64,000 nt of DNA from Kovacikia minuta CCNUW1 (lineage in GTDB: Bacteria > Cyanobacteriota > Cyanobacteriia > Leptolyngbyales > Leptolyngbyaceae), in the NCBI RefSeq assembly GCF_020091585.1, contig NZ_CP083582.1, positions 2,666,001 through 2,730,000 of the forward strand, written 5' to 3'. Positions 54,586 through 63,773 of this stretch are shown piece after piece. The notes below the pieces were generated by a model, which worked only from the letters and a program-made list of their open reading frames with translations, was not told where the DNA came from and did no database searches. Position numbers and translations under genes: made by a program. Positions within the stretch are counted from its first letter, which is position 1; every line of letters begins with the position of its first letter.

Positions 54586-54684
54586 CAAGACTAAATTTTC
54601 GATTTTATTAAATCCACGATCCTCAACAAAAAAAGCGGTATAAACCAACGATCAGTAAAGTGGGCATACCGTCATGATATTAAA

Positions 54685-55864
54685 CTAAACGCCGAGGATT
54701 CTGTTGTCGGCATTCAGGAGTTCTGCGATCGCCTGCCGTTCCAATGGAGGTTGAGAGGGTAACACCTGACGAGCATCGGTAATTAGCCAGTCGAGAGAAG
54801 CTGCCTGGACATCGATCGTAGCCCCCGTCTTATCGACGCAGTAACGTCCAAACACCAACTTGTCCACTAAGCGCACTCCTGGTCCAAGGCGGGAATATTC
54901 AAAGATCACGCTATTATCGACGGTGTGCGCCGCTACAAACCCAACAGTTGGGACCGATCATGGTTGGGCCAATAATGGTTGCACCATCTTCAATCCGGGT
55001 CATACCCCCAATATAAACGGGACCCTGAATGTTGACCTTATCCCAGTTCACTGCCACATTTAGTCCGGTGTAAATGCCAGGAGCAACCTGATGGCCGGGA
55101 ATTTGTACATTTTTTATTTCGCCGGAGAGAACCCCACGAATTGCATGCCAATAATCCGGGACTTTACCAATATCGACCCACTCAAAATCCATTGGAATGC
55201 CGTAGAAGGGTGCGCCCACTTCTACTAATTTGGGGAATAATTGGCTACCAATGTCGTATTCCACCCCAGAGGGGATGTAATCAAAAATTTCTGGCTCAAA
55301 GATATAGATCCCAGTGTTAATACTGGTACTGAGGGCTTCTTCAACCGAGGGTTTTTCCTGGAAGGCTTTGATTCTGCCTTCTTCATCGGTGACAACAACC
55401 CCATAACTGGACACTTCTTCCTCAGGAACAGTCTTCATGATGACCGTGGCGATCGCCCCCTTTTCGCGGTGCCACTTCACCGCGGCTGTCAGATCCAGAT
55501 CGATGAGGGCGTCCCCACAAAGCACGATAAAGGTGTCATCAAAAAAAGGAGAAAAGTCCTGAATCCGCCTCATTCCTCCGGCTGAGCCAAGTGCTTCCCC
55601 CACCAGATCGCCATCTACAATGCGCCCTTCAAAGGAGTAGGCAATTTCTACCCCAAATCGTTGACCATCCCGGAAGTAGCTCTCAATTTCATGGGCGAGG
55701 TGGCTAACATTGACCATAATTTCAGTGAACCCATGCTGTCGCAGCAACTCCAATAAAAACTCCATTACGGGTTTTTGCAGGATTTGAATCATTGGTTTGG
55801 GTGTGATGTACGTAATTGGACGCACACGAGTTCCCTTACCAGCTGCCAGAATCATGGCTTTCAT
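54685..55864 (-). pseudogene. Nucleotide-sugar pyrophosphorylase (mannose-1-P guanylyltransferase-like) with one extra base
   Basis: This enzyme makes NDP-sugars (GDP-mannose, UDP- or dTDP-glucose class) from NTP and sugar-1-phosphate. The first frame (55864-54914) has the Rossmann-type signature MKAMILAAGKGTRVRPIT, the pyrophosphorylase motifs QKPVMEFLLELL and FVVLCGDALIDLDLT-like (IVLCGDALIDLDL). The sugar site is FQEKPSVEEALSTSINTGIY, and left-handed beta-helix repeats begin near residue 260. It ends early in SGAHRR. Removing one base in GCACAC at about 54925-54930 gives SGATVDNSVIFEYS and joins the second frame to 54685, for 392 residues, the family length. The gene is either broken or carries a sequencing error. 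Confidence 0.85.
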
Positions 55865-56124
55865 AGATATTTTCTCCCCAAACCTTAGCCACTAAATTTT
55901 AGTCAATTACACAAAAACAATGGTACGCACTCGTTTCAGGTAGATTCTAACTAGATGTTAGGAGATCCCCTAGATCCAAAAACGTAAATCATTTACTCTT
56001 CGTTAACCCCTGCTTCAATTCGAAAACGCTTCATCCGATCTACATCTAAACATTTCTTTATAATCCTATCCTTATCTTTCCTTCCTGAATCTGGCAATCC
56101 TTCTAAAGGAGCAGCAACGAAAAC
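55865..56124. other. Intergenic region between scpA and the pyrophosphorylase gene
   Basis: There is no gene here. It is AT-rich and should contain the promoter of the pyrophosphorylase gene on the minus strand. No terminator for scpA is obvious. Confidence 0.35.
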
Positions 56125-57021
56125 TTAATCGGGCGAGGCAAAAGCAGACGAGTTAGCCAGTTCACTGATAGATTGCTCCGAAAGCAGACGAATTTTGAGA
56201 TCTTGATAAAACTCTTCCTGCGCTAATTCCACTTTTGACTGGGCAGACAGTAACAACAATGCCCAGAAAACGCCTACCCGATCGTGATTCGGTGAGGGAT
56301 GGGGGGTGAGGGATGAGGGATCGGGTTCAGATTTTTTAGACCCTTTTTCGGTTGAAGGAGGAGTAACCCCACCAGTACTTGCTTTGATTTGGAGCCAAAA
56401 TTCTAGCAGCAGGTCAAAATCTAGCCATTCCTGGCCCAGGGTGATCTTTGACCAGTGGTCTGCGAAAAATTGTTCCAGGGCAACCGCCATTTCAGAAAGG
56501 TTCTCCTGGTGGGCAAGTTGGGCGATCGTTCGGATTGCCTGACTGCGAGAGTGGGGTCGGGGACGATGCAGGCGTACTCGTGGCGTTTTGTCTTCCAGCG
56601 CAGCCGCGATCGTTTGGAGTTGATCGATTAATTCTTTCAGGGTTACCTGGCGGCGTTTAGGCGGTTGTGCCACTGCACGCCGCCGCAATTGTTTTTCTAA
56701 AAAGGGAGGGAGTGCAGATTCCCCCAGTCCTTGTGGGTCAAAAAACTCTACCTCGTCCTGAGCATCTGTGTCTGATTCAGTGGATTCTGTCTGGGTCAGA
56801 CTTTCAGCTTTAAGTAATACGAGCATCGATGCATATAAAAACGCCTGTCCTGACTGGGACAGGGTGGTTTCGTAGGGGTTTCCCTTAGCACTGGCAGGAG
56901 CCAACTCGTTCAGGAAACGGTCAATCACATTAATCACATTGACATCCCAGGGATCAATTTCGCCCCGTTCTGCCAGGTCGATGAGGAAAGCGATCGCATC
57001 CTGTGCCAGCGAGAGGGTCAT
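56125..57021 (-). CDS. scpA: Segregation and condensation protein A (kleisin)
   Basis: ScpA is the kleisin that bridges SMC heads and, with ScpB, helps condense and segregate the chromosome. The 298 residues show the N-terminal kleisin motif LSLAQDAIAFLIDLAERGEIDPWDVNVINVIDRFL (in parts), YASMLVLLKAESL near residue 68 and QVTLKELIDQLQTIAAAL. The C-terminal winged helix ends in FWALLLLSAQSKVELAQEE near residue 250. A variable stretch at about 217-245 (SSLTPHPSPNHDR) is read from GGATGAG/GGTGAGG heptamers. A 38-codon membrane ORF precedes it by 10 bp, suggesting coupled translation. Confidence 0.93.
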   Translation of the reverse strand: MTLSLAQDAIAFLIDLAERGEIDPWDVNVINVIDRFLNELAPASAKGNPYETTLSQSGQAFLYASMLVLLKAESLTQTESTESDTDAQDEVEFFDPQGLGESALPPFLEKQLRRRAVAQPPKRRQVTLKELIDQLQTIAAALEDKTPRVRLHRPRPHSRSQAIRTIAQLAHQENLSEMAVALEQFFADHWSKITLGQEWLDFDLLLEFWLQIKASTGGVTPPSTEKGSKKSEPDPSSLTPHPSPNHDRVGVFWALLLLSAQSKVELAQEEFYQDLKIRLLSEQSISELANSSAFASPD

Positions 57022-57031
57022 GAATCAGGAC

Positions 57032-57148
57032 CTACCGGATAGGAAGTCGGGCGAAATAGACGGCTGCTAGAAGAATTAGCCCCAGCAAAACAATTGGAAC
57101 CCAAAGGCTCCAAAGATTGAGGGGTGTAATCAGATCGGTGGCAGACAT
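57032..57148 (-). CDS. 38-residue single-helix membrane protein upstream of scpA
   Basis: The frame runs from the ATG at 57148 to the TAG at 57034-57032 and encodes MSATDLITPLNLWSL, a strong membrane helix (VPIVLLGLILLAAVYFA) and a basic end RLPIR. The charge pattern predicts an N-out/C-in single-pass protein. The stop is 10 bp before the scpA ATG, a distance that favours translational coupling. I do not recognise a family. It could be a small membrane factor or a leader peptide for scpA. Confidence 0.5.
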   Translation of the reverse strand: MSATDLITPLNLWSLWVPIVLLGLILLAAVYFARLPIR

Positions 57149-57169
57149 GCTTGTATGCTAACGCACTAG

Positions 57170-57235
57170 AGGAAAGGATAAAGGATAAAAGATGAGGGAC
57201 AGGAGTTTTAGCCTTTACCCTTTAGCCTCATCTTT
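57170..57235. repeat. Heptamer hairpin between lapA and the small membrane ORF
   Basis: GGATAAA units at 57173-57190 and AAAAGATGAGG face CCTCATCTTTT at about 57225-57235, with further GCCTTTA/CCCTTTA units. They fold into a stem just after the lapA stop. Confidence 0.65.
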
Positions 57236-57589
57236 TTATTGAACAGTGACGACCTCTGCATCCTCTGCTTTAGCCGCAGGAAGCAACCGTTGCTGTTCCT
57301 GAATTTCAGCCTTATAGCGCTCAATATCTTCCTCTAATTCATGGATGCGCTCTTCTTTAACCCGCACTTCCTTGCCCGTGTCTAGCACCCTTTGTAAACT
57401 TGTCCAAACGCTGAAGACCCATGCCAACACGGCTCCAATGCCCATTGCCAAGATCAGCTCGATCGAAAGGGGAGCCTGAACCTGAACCCCCTTGACGATG
57501 TGAATAATCGCTGGCTCTGTGTTCTCGATTCCAAACAGAACAAGGGCCAGACAGATAACGAAGATGATTACAAAATTGACTTGTCGCAT
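57236..57589 (-). CDS. LapA-domain (DUF1049) membrane protein
   Basis: LapA-domain proteins (LapA/YciS type) in E. coli form part of lipopolysaccharide-assembly control; their role in cyanobacteria is unproven. The 117 residues have two helices (about 5-24 and 42-64) separated by the strand NTEPAIIHIVKGVQV. An acidic coiled-coil tail follows (KEERIHELEEDIERYKAEI) with a low-complexity end. It precedes the small membrane ORF and scpA on the same strand, with a heptamer hairpin in between. Confidence 0.85.
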   Translation of the reverse strand: MRQVNFVIIFVICLALVLFGIENTEPAIIHIVKGVQVQAPLSIELILAMGIGAVLAWVFSVWTSLQRVLDTGKEVRVKEERIHELEEDIERYKAEIQEQQRLLPAAKAEDAEVVTVQ

Positions 57590-57611
57590 ATTAAATTTCC
57601 ACAGCCAGGGA

Positions 57612-57651
57612 TAATTTACTGTAGGTAATTTACTGTAGGTAATTTACTACC
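57612..57651. repeat. 14-bp tandem repeat upstream of lapA
   Basis: TAATTTACTGTAGG is repeated almost three times, a unit of twice seven bases. It lies 22-62 bp upstream of the lapA ATG and could be part of its promoter region. Confidence 0.8.
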
Positions 57652-57748
57652 CTATTGGGGAGATTGTCGATTGGGAGTAGGGGGTGGGTAGTAGGGGTAG
57701 GGGGTAGGGCGTAGATGGGGAAAGGGCTAGAGCTTCAACCTTTATCTT

Positions 57749-58862
57749 TTATCCTTCATCCCCTATCCCTCCTCCCTCTTCTCTCCCTCCTTCCTCCCTT
57801 CTTCCCTTTTTGCTCACCAGTGGAGGTTGGTTATTTCCCCGAAGTGCGTCTAGGGTATCTTTTATGGTGCCTGCGATCGGAACTGCAACAATGACACCCA
57901 AAAATCCGGCAATCTGAAGCCCCATCAGGAGAGCGATAAAGATCCAGATCGGGTTGAGTCCAGTGAAGCCACCCATCATTCGAGGTGCCAGGACGTTATC
58001 GCGGATCTGCTGCAAAATGGTGGCGGCAATCAATACCTGTAGGGCTAAGCCAAGATTTTGCCAACATCACCAGTGCGGTGACCAGCCCGATTCCGAGAGC
58101 GGCACCAATGAACGGGATCAGTTCAGCGATGCCAATGAGCAGGGCGAATAGAAGGGCAAAGGGAACCCGCATCCAGATAAAAACGGGCACCAGGGCGATC
58201 GCCATAATGACTGCCAGTAGGAGCTGGCTTATGAAAAAATTTTGAAAGTTGAGTCTGAGGGACTGGCTGAGGGGACCCCCTAACTGGGGAGGAAGGAGAT
58301 TTACCAACCCCTGCCAGAGGCGACCGCCATAAAGCAGCATATAAAACGCCAGCACGAGCACCAGGATGCTATCGACCAACCCGCTTAACGTGCCTAAGGC
58401 AAATCCAAGGGCTTGCGTTGCCAGGGTTTGAATTTGACTTTCAATCTGGGCGTTAATTCGATCGCTGAAGCCGCTGATATCCAACGGCAAATTACGAGCT
58501 TTTGCCCATTCATCAAGGGCTTGTACATTTTGAAGACTGGCTTCTAACCAGGTTGGGATTCTCTCAAGCAATTGGGTTGTTTGTTGAATCACGATCGGAA
58601 CTAGCGTTCCACCCAAAAGCACCAACAGGGCACAGGTAATAAACAAAACAACGATTACTGCCTGGGTGCGGGTAATCTGAGCGCGTTCAAAGAACTGCAC
58701 CAGATAGTTCAACAAAAACGCCAAAATTGCCGCTGTAACTAGCAGTGAAATTAAATGTTCAAAATATCGAAAAACCTGAGTCAGCAGCCAAACATTTAGA
58801 GCCACGATCGGACCGCTCAGACCCAGGACGAGCAGGCGTTGAAGATGGGGTGAACGGTGCAT
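57749..58862 (-). pseudogene. AI-2E family permease with one extra base
   Basis: The AI-2E family (PerM/TqsA) contains multi-helix membrane proteins that export autoinducer or ions. The first frame (58862-57996) has helices VLGLSGPIVALNVWLLTQVF, LLVTAAILAFLLNYLV and AVIVVLFITCALLVLLGG, then the family signature region (LLIGIAELIPFIGAALGIG). It breaks at SWLSPTGIDCRHH. Removing one base at about 58040-58043 gives SWLALQVLIAATILQQIRDNVLAP and joins the second frame to 57749, for 370 residues in all, a normal size. The C-terminal tail (GRREEGGREEGG) is read from CCTCCCT-type heptamers. It follows the DUF3153 gene by 36 bp. Confidence 0.83.
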
Positions 58863-58898
58863 TGTTAACTTATGGCGTTGTGACTGGTTCTAAAAGGG

Positions 58899-59717
58899 TT
58901 ACTGGGGTGCTGACAGATTCGCTCCCGTGAAGACTTGAGGATATTTCAGAAAGGTACCAGCCAGCACCAAAAGTACAATCACCAGGGTACCAATTCCCAG
59001 GGGACTGGGTAGCCAAAACACCGCTTCGATCTGATTCAACTCCCCAGGAACCAGGTGCCAAACTAAATCTCCCGTTTCCCGAATGGCGGGGGGAAGGGGG
59101 GTGGAGGTGAGACTGCGGGCACCCCAAGGAGTTTTGAGGCGAAACTCCAGGTTAATCAGGGCACTGGGGCTAATCAACAAATTACCTTCAGAGGAAAAGA
59201 TGCCAAGCGATCGCAAATCTAGTTCATAGTGCAATCTGTTGCGCTCGACCAGTAATAAATTGTTCCGCTTTAACGTCAGGTTAGATTTAATTTCTGGCAA
59301 ATGGTTCATCTTCGTGGCAAGGGATGGGTTCGTCTTCTGAGACGAACCAAAGAACTGGTTAAATTTTGTTTCTAAATCTGCGTTGTTGCTAAAGGGAATC
59401 GTGACGACCACAGTTTGATTAGCTTGCCGTTCTACCTGCCCCCCCAGGTTTCGAGTTCGTTGTGCGATCGTCTCTAACCATTCTTGAGCGCTGGCACCAC
59501 TGACGGTTATCAGGCGCTCTTCAATGTGAATGCGCTGGACAATTCTGCCCTGGTTGGGATTGTCAAACTGAAGCCCCAGATCAGACTGAATGCAACCGGA
59601 GAGCAGGAAAGATGCCAGGAGCATGATCCAGACGGTGTGCGATCGCCGCAATAGAGACGCGATCGTTTGGCTAATCCACTGGGGAAACTGGAAGTCGGGA
59701 ATCGAGAGTCGGGGCAT
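58899..59717 (-). CDS. DUF3153 predicted lipoprotein
   Basis: The ATG at 59717 (MPRLSIPDFQFP) gives 272 residues. A helix and lipobox (IMLLASFLLSGC) put the lipidated Cys near residue 42. The DUF3153 domain follows (LGLQFDNPNQGRIVQRIHI, QEWLETIAQRTRNLGG, LDLRSLGIFSSEGNLL). A C-terminal membrane helix (LGIGTLVIVLLVLAGTFL) ends it. The family is cyanobacterial and plastid and of unknown function. It is probably cotranscribed with the AI-2E gene. The longer frame to 59789 lacks conservation. Confidence 0.85.
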   Translation of the reverse strand: MPRLSIPDFQFPQWISQTIASLLRRSHTVWIMLLASFLLSGCIQSDLGLQFDNPNQGRIVQRIHIEERLITVSGASAQEWLETIAQRTRNLGGQVERQANQTVVVTIPFSNNADLETKFNQFFGSSQKTNPSLATKMNHLPEIKSNLTLKRNNLLLVERNRLHYELDLRSLGIFSSEGNLLISPSALINLEFRLKTPWGARSLTSTPLPPAIRETGDLVWHLVPGELNQIEAVFWLPSPLGIGTLVIVLLVLAGTFLKYPQVFTGANLSAPQ

Positions 59718-59823
59718 GGATGAACCCAGGTTAGATTTGATTGGCGTGTCGCTGACAATTACATAGCATCTAATGCAACCCTTAGCCATGATTTATAATG
59801 GTTTTCCCCTTACTGCTCACGTC

Positions 59824-60495
59824 ATGAAGCTGCAACGAACGCCCCTAATCCTACTGCTGATTGCATTACTCTTTGGGAGTGTTGTCCTGATTTATGAGAC
59901 TCAGGGGAAACCCCGTCAGGAGATGGCTGAGACAAAGAAAGGGCAGATTTTTGGGTTTAAAGAGGAAGAGGTGAAGGCATTAAATTTGACCACCCAAACG
60001 CAAAAGCTATCGTTTGTGAAAACCCCTGCGGGAAAGGTGGAAGCGAATCAGAAACAGAATCAGAAACAGGACTCTAAACCGTCGAACCAAACGGAGAAAA
60101 ATCTTTCCGATGTTCCGGTTTGGATGATGACGACTCCGCAGAAGGGACTGGCAGAGGAGGCGTCGATCGCCTACCTGCTCAATTTATTTGCCACTGGACA
60201 GCACCAACAAACCCTCACAATTCCAGCCGCAAAGCGAGCAGAGTTTGGGTTGGATAAGCCCCTGGCGATCGCAGAAGTCAAACTCAGCAATCAGCAAACC
60301 CATCGCCTGGTGTTGGGCAAGCCCAACTTCGATCGCAGTGCAATTTATGCTCAAGCCGATCCGCCTGCCAATCCAACCGGAGATCTCACCGTGATCCTCG
60401 TTTCAATGGACTTTGAGAACGCTGTTACCAGACCCCTTTCGGAGTGGCAGGCTAAGGAGAAGCAGGCAGGTAGAAAGGATAACAAATCGGACTGA
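59824..60495 (+). CDS. DUF4340-type protein
   Basis: The ATG at 59824 gives 223 residues. One N-terminal helix (LILLLIALLFGSVVLIYE) anchors it, and a soluble part faces the periplasm or lumen. The soluble part has the DUF4340 pattern of two similar half-domains (EEVKALNLTTQTQKLSFVKT, PLAIAEVKLSNQQTHRLVLG). An inserted Gln/Lys-rich linker lies at about 78-100 (KQNQKQDSKPSNQTEK). DUF4340 proteins are often found with gliding/ABC-type loci; none is present here. It is divergent from the DUF3153 gene. An upstream ATG at 59791 (MIYNGF) is the alternative start. Confidence 0.75.
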   Translation: MKLQRTPLILLLIALLFGSVVLIYETQGKPRQEMAETKKGQIFGFKEEEVKALNLTTQTQKLSFVKTPAGKVEANQKQNQKQDSKPSNQTEKNLSDVPVWMMTTPQKGLAEEASIAYLLNLFATGQHQQTLTIPAAKRAEFGLDKPLAIAEVKLSNQQTHRLVLGKPNFDRSAIYAQADPPANPTGDLTVILVSMDFENAVTRPLSEWQAKEKQAGRKDNKSD

Positions 60496-60589
60496 TGGGA
60501 ACCCTGGCGGGACCAACGGAGTGGATTAAACCTTCAGGGTCTGGTCAAAATGGGTCAGTCCTAAAAGGTAAACGGCTGGGATAGGGATA

Positions 60590-60750
60590 AAAATGAAGCG
60601 TAGGAAAAGAATGATCGATGAAGGATAAAGTGTGGAAAAAGAATAAAGGATGAGGGGTGGGAAAAGAATGAAGGATGAAGGATAAAAGATAGAAGCAGAT
60701 TGAACGAGTGACGAGCCAGCTTTCTCCAGCCTTCATCCTTTATCCTTTCC
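60590..60750. repeat. Heptamer arrays before purU
   Basis: GGATAAA/GGATGAA units cover about 60590-60695. Facing CATCCTT/TATCCTT units lie at about 60733-60750 and reach to five bases before the purU ATG, so no standard ribosome-binding site is left. Confidence 0.75.
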
Positions 60751-60755
60751 TCTCT

Positions 60756-61610
60756 ATGTCGTCTCCTACAGCAACACTCCTGGTTTCCTGCCCCGATCAG
60801 AAAGGGCTGGTGGCAAAACTTGCTAACTTTATTTATGCCAATGGCGGTGATATCATCCATGCCGATCACCATACAGACTCTACGGCAGGATTGTTTCTGA
60901 GTCGAATTGAGTGGTTATTGGATGGGTTTTACCTTCCCCGTGAAATTATTGGTCCAGCGTTTAATGCCATTGCTCAACCGCTTCAAGCCAATTGGCAACT
61001 TCATTTTTCCGACGCCGCTCCCCGCATTGCAATTTGGGTCAGCCGTCAGGATCACTGTTTGTTCGATTTAATCTGGCGGCAGCGAGCAGGGGAATTCAAG
61101 GCAGAAATTCCATTGATTATCAGCAATCACGAGGATTTGGGGGCGATCGCTCACCAATTCAACATCGATTACCAGCACATTTCCATTACCAAAGAAAACA
61201 AACTGGAACAGGAAGCCAAACAGCTCGAATTGTTGCAACGCTACAAGATTGATTTAGTCATCCTGGCGAAATACATGCAAATTCTGAGTCCGGATTTTGT
61301 TGCCCGCTTTCCCAAAGTAATTAATATCCATCATTCATTTTTGCCTGCCTTTGCAGGTGCCAACCCTTACCAACGCGCCTACGAGCGGGGCGTCAAAATT
61401 ATCGGGGCAACCGCCCACTACGTCACCGCTGACCTGGATGAAGGACCCATCATCGAGCAGGATGTGGTGCGGGTCAGCCACCGGGATGATGTGGCTGACC
61501 TGATTCGGAAGGGCAAAGACCTGGAACGGGTTGTTTTGGCAAGGGCAACCCGGTTGCACCTACAAAATCGGGTTCTGGTCTATGGCAACCGGACGGTGGT
61601 GTTTGGGTAG
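60756..61610 (+). CDS. purU: Formyltetrahydrofolate deformylase
   Basis: PurU hydrolyses 10-formyl-THF to THF and formate, balancing one-carbon pools and supplying formate to PurT. The 284 residues (ATG at 60756) have an N-terminal ACT domain (TLLVSCPDQKGLVAKLANFI, with HADHHTDSTAGLFLSRIEW) and a formyltransferase-like catalytic domain from about residue 90. Catalytic residues appear in KVINIHHSFLPAFAGANPY near residue 200 (the His) and YVTADLDEGPIIEQD near residue 230 (the Asp). Its 5' side is filled by heptamer repeats, so translation may be leaderless or weak. Confidence 0.95.
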   Translation: MSSPTATLLVSCPDQKGLVAKLANFIYANGGDIIHADHHTDSTAGLFLSRIEWLLDGFYLPREIIGPAFNAIAQPLQANWQLHFSDAAPRIAIWVSRQDHCLFDLIWRQRAGEFKAEIPLIISNHEDLGAIAHQFNIDYQHISITKENKLEQEAKQLELLQRYKIDLVILAKYMQILSPDFVARFPKVINIHHSFLPAFAGANPYQRAYERGVKIIGATAHYVTADLDEGPIIEQDVVRVSHRDDVADLIRKGKDLERVVLARATRLHLQNRVLVYGNRTVVFG

Positions 61611-61946
61611 TTATTTTCTCCGAAACAGCCAGCCAAATCTTCTGACACTTTTGGTTGGGCGGTTTTTGCCAAGAACGCCATAGCGCTGGAAGTGGGGTTT
61701 TCTAGGCGGCGGCTCTGGCAATTTGGGTTCCTTGGGTTTGTTGGGTTCAACAACTTTGACTGGCTCATCGTCGTCCTCTTTGGGATTCCACCAGGCAGAC
61801 ACGATTCCGGCTGCGATCGCCCCCACAATCCCAAAAAAGATGCTTAAAACCCAGTCATACCCCAGAATGAACAACCCAATCATGAAGAACAACCAGTACT
61901 TCAGCCCTGTGGAGAATCCAACGCGAAAATCTGGTTTGAGTGCCAT
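61611..61946 (-). CDS. Conserved small membrane protein with basic tail
   Basis: The ATG at 61946 starts MALKPDFRVGFSTGLKYWL. The 111-residue protein has a hydrophobic hairpin (WLFFMIGLFILGYDWVLSIFF, IVGAIAAGIVSAWW) and a Pro/Lys/Glu-rich soluble tail (PVKVVEPNKPKEPKLPEPPP) that ends with a basic cluster (RRFGWLFRRK). It resembles small cyanobacterial membrane proteins of unknown role. The reading frame extends to 62168, but that part is only heptamer repeat (HPLPYTP) and is rejected. Confidence 0.7.
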   Translation of the reverse strand: MALKPDFRVGFSTGLKYWLFFMIGLFILGYDWVLSIFFGIVGAIAAGIVSAWWNPKEDDDEPVKVVEPNKPKEPKLPEPPPRKPHFQRYGVLGKNRPTKSVRRFGWLFRRK

Positions 61947-61949
61947 TGG

Positions 61950-62225
61950 GAGAGGAGTGGGGTGTGGGGTGTAGGGAAGAGGGTGTGGGGTGTAGGGAAG
62001 AGGGTGTGGGGTGTAGGGTGTGGGGTGTGGGGTGTAGGGAAGAGGGTGTGGGGTGTGGGGTGTAGGGAAGAGGGTGTAGGGAAGAGGGAGGGGGTGGGGG
62101 GATGAGAAGGGAGGGGGTGGGGGGATGAGAAGGTAAGAGGAGGGGAATTGAGATTTAGCCCCTACCACCTACCACCTACCACCTACCACCTACCACCTAC
62201 CACCTACCACCTACCACCTATTCCC
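61950..62225. repeat. Longest heptamer field in the window
   Basis: 61955-62085 is built of GGGGTGT, GGGGTGTA and GGAAGAG units. 62085-62135 holds GGGGGTG and GGGATGAGAAGG-type units. 62160-62220 holds about eight copies of CCACCTA. The last family is the complement of the GGTGGTA arrays seen after pgm and after the PhoD-like gene. Confidence 0.92.
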
Positions 62226-62270
62226 TCTCTCCTCTTTTTATCCTTTATCCTTCATCTTTCATCTCCTCCT

Positions 62271-63773
62271 TCATTGCGTGGTATCTAAAGTAACGACGTA
62301 GGGTTGTTCGGTTTCGCTGAAAGTGTCCACCTGTTGTTGGGGAAGGAGGTCGGCGGTGGCGTCGGAAACATCGCCTGTGCGATCGCGCAACCGCTGCTGC
62401 AAAACCTCCAGCGGGGCGGTGCAGTGGAGGATTTTGAGGGGGAGTTGGTGGGCTTCGGCTTGAGCAATCACGGCTTGGCGAAGGGGCTGGCGATCGTATT
62501 TGGCATCCAGAATGACGGAGTAGCCCTGTTTTGCCAGGGTAACTCCCAATTCCAGGAGGCGATCGTAGGTTTTCTGACTCATCTCTGGGGTGTAGAGATG
62601 TTCTCCGCCCCGTTCCTCCAGGGAAATGCCTGCCAGGTGTTTGCGAACCGCATCGGAGCGGATGTGGATTGCGCCGGTCTGCTGTGCCAGTTGGCGAGCG
62701 ACGGTACTTTTGCCAGAGCCGGAAAGTCCCACCATCAGCGTCAGGCTACCCTGTTGGGGTTGGGTGTACTCCCAGGCGAGGCGGTAGTAGCGGGCGGCGG
62801 TTTCCCTGGAAGACTGTTTGACGGCTGCGGGGATGCTGGGATCGTTGAGCAAGAAGGAGGTTACTTTTGCCCGCACATAGGATTGACGACTGAGGTAGAG
62901 GGGCAACACCTGAAGCCCTTCCCAGTCGCCCATCTGCTCGACGTAAGCATTCAGAAACAGATTACTTAAATCGCGCCGATCGCGGGCATCCAGATCCATC
63001 ACGATGTAGGCAACATCGAACATGACATCGACAAAGCGGAAGGGTTCGTTGAACTCGATGCAGTCAAACAGCAGAATCTCGTCATTCCAGAGGGCAATGT
63101 TTCTGAGGTGCACATCCCCGTGGCATTCTCGAATCCAGTTGTTTTCAATGCGGCTGTTAAACAGGGCTTCCTGTTCAGCAAAGAGGCGATCGGTGTACTG
63201 CCGGGTTTCATCAAACTGCTGCTGGGTCTGGGGACCACCGATGTAACTCTCGGTTTGGTCGTAGTTCTCATCAATGGCAAGTCGAACCTGGGAAACCTTG
63301 CCAAAACTGCGGATGTAGTCGTTGATTTCACCCTTGGCATGAAATTGGGCAAGCACCTTTGCTAAGCGCTGTAGAAGTTCTCCTGTCAGTTTTCCTTGCT
63401 CAAACAGATCGCTGAACAGGGTTCCCGCCGGAAACTGGCGCATTTTAACCGCGTACTCGACGGGTTCTCCGGTTCCATTTAAGGCGTACTTTTCACCGGA
63501 TTGGGTCAGGGGTAGAACCTCCAGGTAGAGTTCTGCCGCTCCCCGTTGATTCAGCCGCAACTCTTCCTGGCAGAAATGATGGCGTTTTTCCAGGGTGGAG
63601 AAGTCCAGGAATCCAAAATTGACCGATTTTTTGACTTTGTAGGCAAAGTCCCCAGTCAACAGTACGTAGGAAACATGGGTTTGGATCAGTTGGATGGGTT
63701 CGGCTACCGGATGGGGGTAGAATTCCGGCTGCATCATCTGCTGAATCAGCTCAGGGAGAAGGGTTTCTGTCAT
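62271..63773 (-). CDS. Bifunctional aminoglycoside-phosphotransferase-like / P-loop kinase protein
   Basis: The 500 residues join two domains. The first (about 25-330) resembles aminoglycoside phosphotransferases and small-molecule kinases: TGDFAYKVKKSVNFGFLDFS holds the ATP-binding Lys, and WIRECHGDVHLRNIALWN near residue 220 has the catalytic Asp (HGDxHxxN). The metal Asp is in LLFDCIEFNEPFR. The second is a P-loop kinase of the gluconate-kinase/AAA_33 type, with GLSGSGKSTVARQLAQ near residue 352, HIRSDAVRKHLAG and a lid near VLQQRLRDRTGDVSD. The substrate of either domain is unknown. No drug-resistance context is seen. Confidence 0.88.
   Translation of the reverse strand: MTETLLPELIQQMMQPEFYPHPVAEPIQLIQTHVSYVLLTGDFAYKVKKSVNFGFLDFSTLEKRHHFCQEELRLNQRGAAELYLEVLPLTQSGEKYALNGTGEPVEYAVKMRQFPAGTLFSDLFEQGKLTGELLQRLAKVLAQFHAKGEINDYIRSFGKVSQVRLAIDENYDQTESYIGGPQTQQQFDETRQYTDRLFAEQEALFNSRIENNWIRECHGDVHLRNIALWNDEILLFDCIEFNEPFRFVDVMFDVAYIVMDLDARDRRDLSNLFLNAYVEQMGDWEGLQVLPLYLSRQSYVRAKVTSFLLNDPSIPAAVKQSSRETAARYYRLAWEYTQPQQGSLTLMVGLSGSGKSTVARQLAQQTGAIHIRSDAVRKHLAGISLEERGGEHLYTPEMSQKTYDRLLELGVTLAKQGYSVILDAKYDRQPLRQAVIAQAEAHQLPLKILHCTAPLEVLQQRLRDRTGDVSDATADLLPQQQVDTFSETEQPYVVTLDTTQ

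Noticed and set aside
61947-62168. The N-terminal 74 codons of the long frame at 61611-62168
   Set aside because: They are only a translation of heptamer repeats (HPLPYTP type); the protein proper starts at the ATG at 61946.
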